Shown here: piece by piece, positions 63,059-64,000 of the stretch
Layout of the letters: every line of letters begins with the position of its first letter
Numbering within the stretch: position 1 is the stretch's first letter
DNA from: Paenibacillus dendritiformis
GTDB lineage: Bacteria > Bacillota > Bacilli > Paenibacillales > Paenibacillaceae
Length of the DNA: 64,000 bases
Assembly (NCBI RefSeq): GCF_945605565.1
Contig: NZ_OX216966.1
Span: 919,001 to 983,000, forward strand
Reading direction: 5' to 3'
Position numbers and translations under genes: made by a program
The notes under the pieces: model-generated
Told to the model about the DNA's origin: nothing
The model's input: the letters and a program-made list of their open reading frames with translations, nothing else
The model's database searches: none

Positions 63059-63964
63059 ATGAAAACGGTCATGATTCAACAGCTCGTGGAGAAGTTCAAG
63101 CTTGAAGTGCTGACGGGGGAGAACCGCCTGAACCGCACCGTTTCCAAGACACGCGTGCACCGTCCGGGACTTGAATTCGCCGGGTACTATGAATTTTTCC
63201 CGCAGGAACGCATTCAAGTGCTTGGATTGAAGGAGATTGGGTACCTTCATACATTGACCGAGGAAGAGCGCGATGCCCGGATCAGAAACGTCGTGAAATA
63301 CCATCCTCCTTGCTTCGTCGTTACTCGGGATCAGGAAGGGCTTACGTACTTGATCGATCATTGCCGGCGGGAAGACATTCCGCTGCTCCGAACCTCCATG
63401 ACGACATCGAAGTTCATCGGACTGGTTGATTCTTATGTGACGAAAATGCTGGCGCCCGAGATTCAGGTGCATGGCGTATGCATGAACGTGGCGGGCATCG
63501 GCATCCTGCTGCGCGGCAAGTCGGGCATCGGCAAGAGCGAGACGGCGCTGACGCTCATCCGCCGGGGGCATCGCCTCGTCTCGGATGACGCGGTCGTCCT
63601 GCGCAAGATGAATCCGGAGACGCTGATCGGCTCCCATGATGGCAAGACGCGCGAATTTCTGGCTTTGCGCAGCATCGGACTCATTAACGTGGCCCGCATC
63701 TACGGCCGCAGCGCCTTCCAGGAAGAGACCCGCATCGTGCTCGACATCGAGCTGACGAAATGGAAGGACAACGAGCTCAACAACGAGCTGGAGCTGGAGC
63801 CCCGGTTCACAGAATATATGGACGTCAAGGTTCCGACCGTCCAGATTCAGCTTCAGCCCGGGCGGGATGTCGCCAGCCTCGTCGAGGCGGCCGCCAACAA
63901 CTATTATTTGCAGCAGCAGGGATACAGCGCCGCGGAGGAATTCATCTCGCGGCTGAACATGTAA
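63059..63964 (+). CDS. hprK: HPr kinase/phosphorylase, divergent paralogue
   Basis: 301 aa. The catalytic His138 is in QVHGVCMNVAG, the P-loop is GKSGIGKSE (153-161), and the DD in LVSDDAV is retained. The K4 signature usually EIRGxGIINV reads ALRSIGLINV at 202-211, losing the Glu and replacing a Gly by Ser. Canonical hprK in Bacillales is followed by lgt; here the gene ends near the window edge with an IS-end-like sequence 15 nt later. GAGGTGATGAG precedes the ATG. It may be a second, variant enzyme for Ser-phosphorylation of HPr or Crh, or one with altered phosphorylase activity. Confidence 0.88.
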   Translation: MKTVMIQQLVEKFKLEVLTGENRLNRTVSKTRVHRPGLEFAGYYEFFPQERIQVLGLKEIGYLHTLTEEERDARIRNVVKYHPPCFVVTRDQEGLTYLIDHCRREDIPLLRTSMTTSKFIGLVDSYVTKMLAPEIQVHGVCMNVAGIGILLRGKSGIGKSETALTLIRRGHRLVSDDAVVLRKMNPETLIGSHDGKTREFLALRSIGLINVARIYGRSAFQEETRIVLDIELTKWKDNELNNELELEPRFTEYMDVKVPTVQIQLQPGRDVASLVEAAANNYYLQQQGYSAAEEFISRLNM

Positions 63965-63978
63965 GCGGGATACGAAGA

Positions 63979-64000
63979 GGGGCTGTCCCAAAAGTAGTTT
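63979..64000. repeat. IS-end-like sequence at the window edge
   Basis: GGGGCTGTCCCAAAAGTAGT at 63979, the same string family as at 8703. It is cut by the window end, so its second arm is not visible. Confidence 0.4.

Noticed and set aside
1..64000. tRNA and rRNA genes.
   Set aside because: I looked for CCA-ended cloverleaf stretches and rRNA landmarks and found none convincing.

Overview
The window looks like a chromosomal segment of a Paenibacillus-type low-to-mid GC Firmicute. Supporting points are strong AGGAGG ribosome binding sites, a T-box leader in front of trpS, an HPr kinase gene, CotF-like spore proteins, YesM/YesN-type two-component sugar regulation, and copper-amine-oxidase-like stalk domains on a repeat-rich secreted protein. 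I did not identify the species. Many coding sequences are clearly functional, but at least six loci are broken: an IS110 transposase and remnants of DinB, alpha/beta-hydrolase, short-chain dehydrogenase, membrane-protein and DUF6054-like genes. That suggests ongoing local decay.

Layout. 1-3222 (minus strand): a secreted Trp/Ser-rich protein, a lipoprotein, a small ABC ATPase and an FtsX-type permease, arranged like lactococcin-972-type bacteriocin/immunity operons. 3600-8090 (plus): AlkD-like repair protein, small proteins, an RNase H-like protein, a CotF-like protein and a YebC-family regulator. 8150-11300: a decayed small gene, a frameshifted IS110 element and a 1.2-kb repeat-rich non-coding block. 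11470-26450: a carbohydrate locus. A GH65 phosphorylase and beta-phosphoglucomutase are transcribed leftwards. An AraC regulator, a YesM-like sensor, a YesN-like regulator, a sugar ABC transporter (binding protein and two permeases, no ATPase), a GH3 beta-glucosidase and a debranching-type glucosidase are transcribed rightwards. 26450-27880: trpS under a Trp T-box, with a Trp-rich upstream ORF. 28070-30490: FMN reductase and unknown genes, including a DinB remnant. 30580-32700: an inverted copy of the repeat block, split by an IS256 element with a 9-bp target duplication. 33000-45400: a run of single-domain accessory enzymes (HTH regulator, J-domain protein, KptA, GrpB, VOC, HD, aminoglycoside-phosphotransferase-like, acetyltransferases, methyltransferase, nucleotidyltransferase) with pseudogenes between. 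45550-55430: repeat protein, stress protein, GntR regulator and ABC ATPase, a WXG100-type protein with an overlapping membrane partner, a lipoprotein and a second kinase-like gene. 55740-59890: odhAB with a candidate cre site. 60290-63964: a transglutaminase-domain protein and a divergent HPr kinase paralogue. The window ends in an IS-end-like sequence.

How the genes work together. The sugar locus couples extracytoplasmic sensing and ABC uptake to intracellular phosphorolysis: GH65 yields beta-glucose-1-phosphate and PgmB converts it to glucose-6-phosphate. GH3 and debranching enzymes supply further hydrolysis. HPr kinase and the cre-like site upstream of odhA tie the region to carbon catabolite control. 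The most unusual items are the secreted-protein/ABC operon, the MITE-like 168-bp element family (four copies) with its IS256 empty/filled site pair, the Trp-rich ORF between the T-box and trpS, the exact 99-bp duplication inside the sensor kinase, the WXG100/membrane-protein pair and the variant HprK signature.
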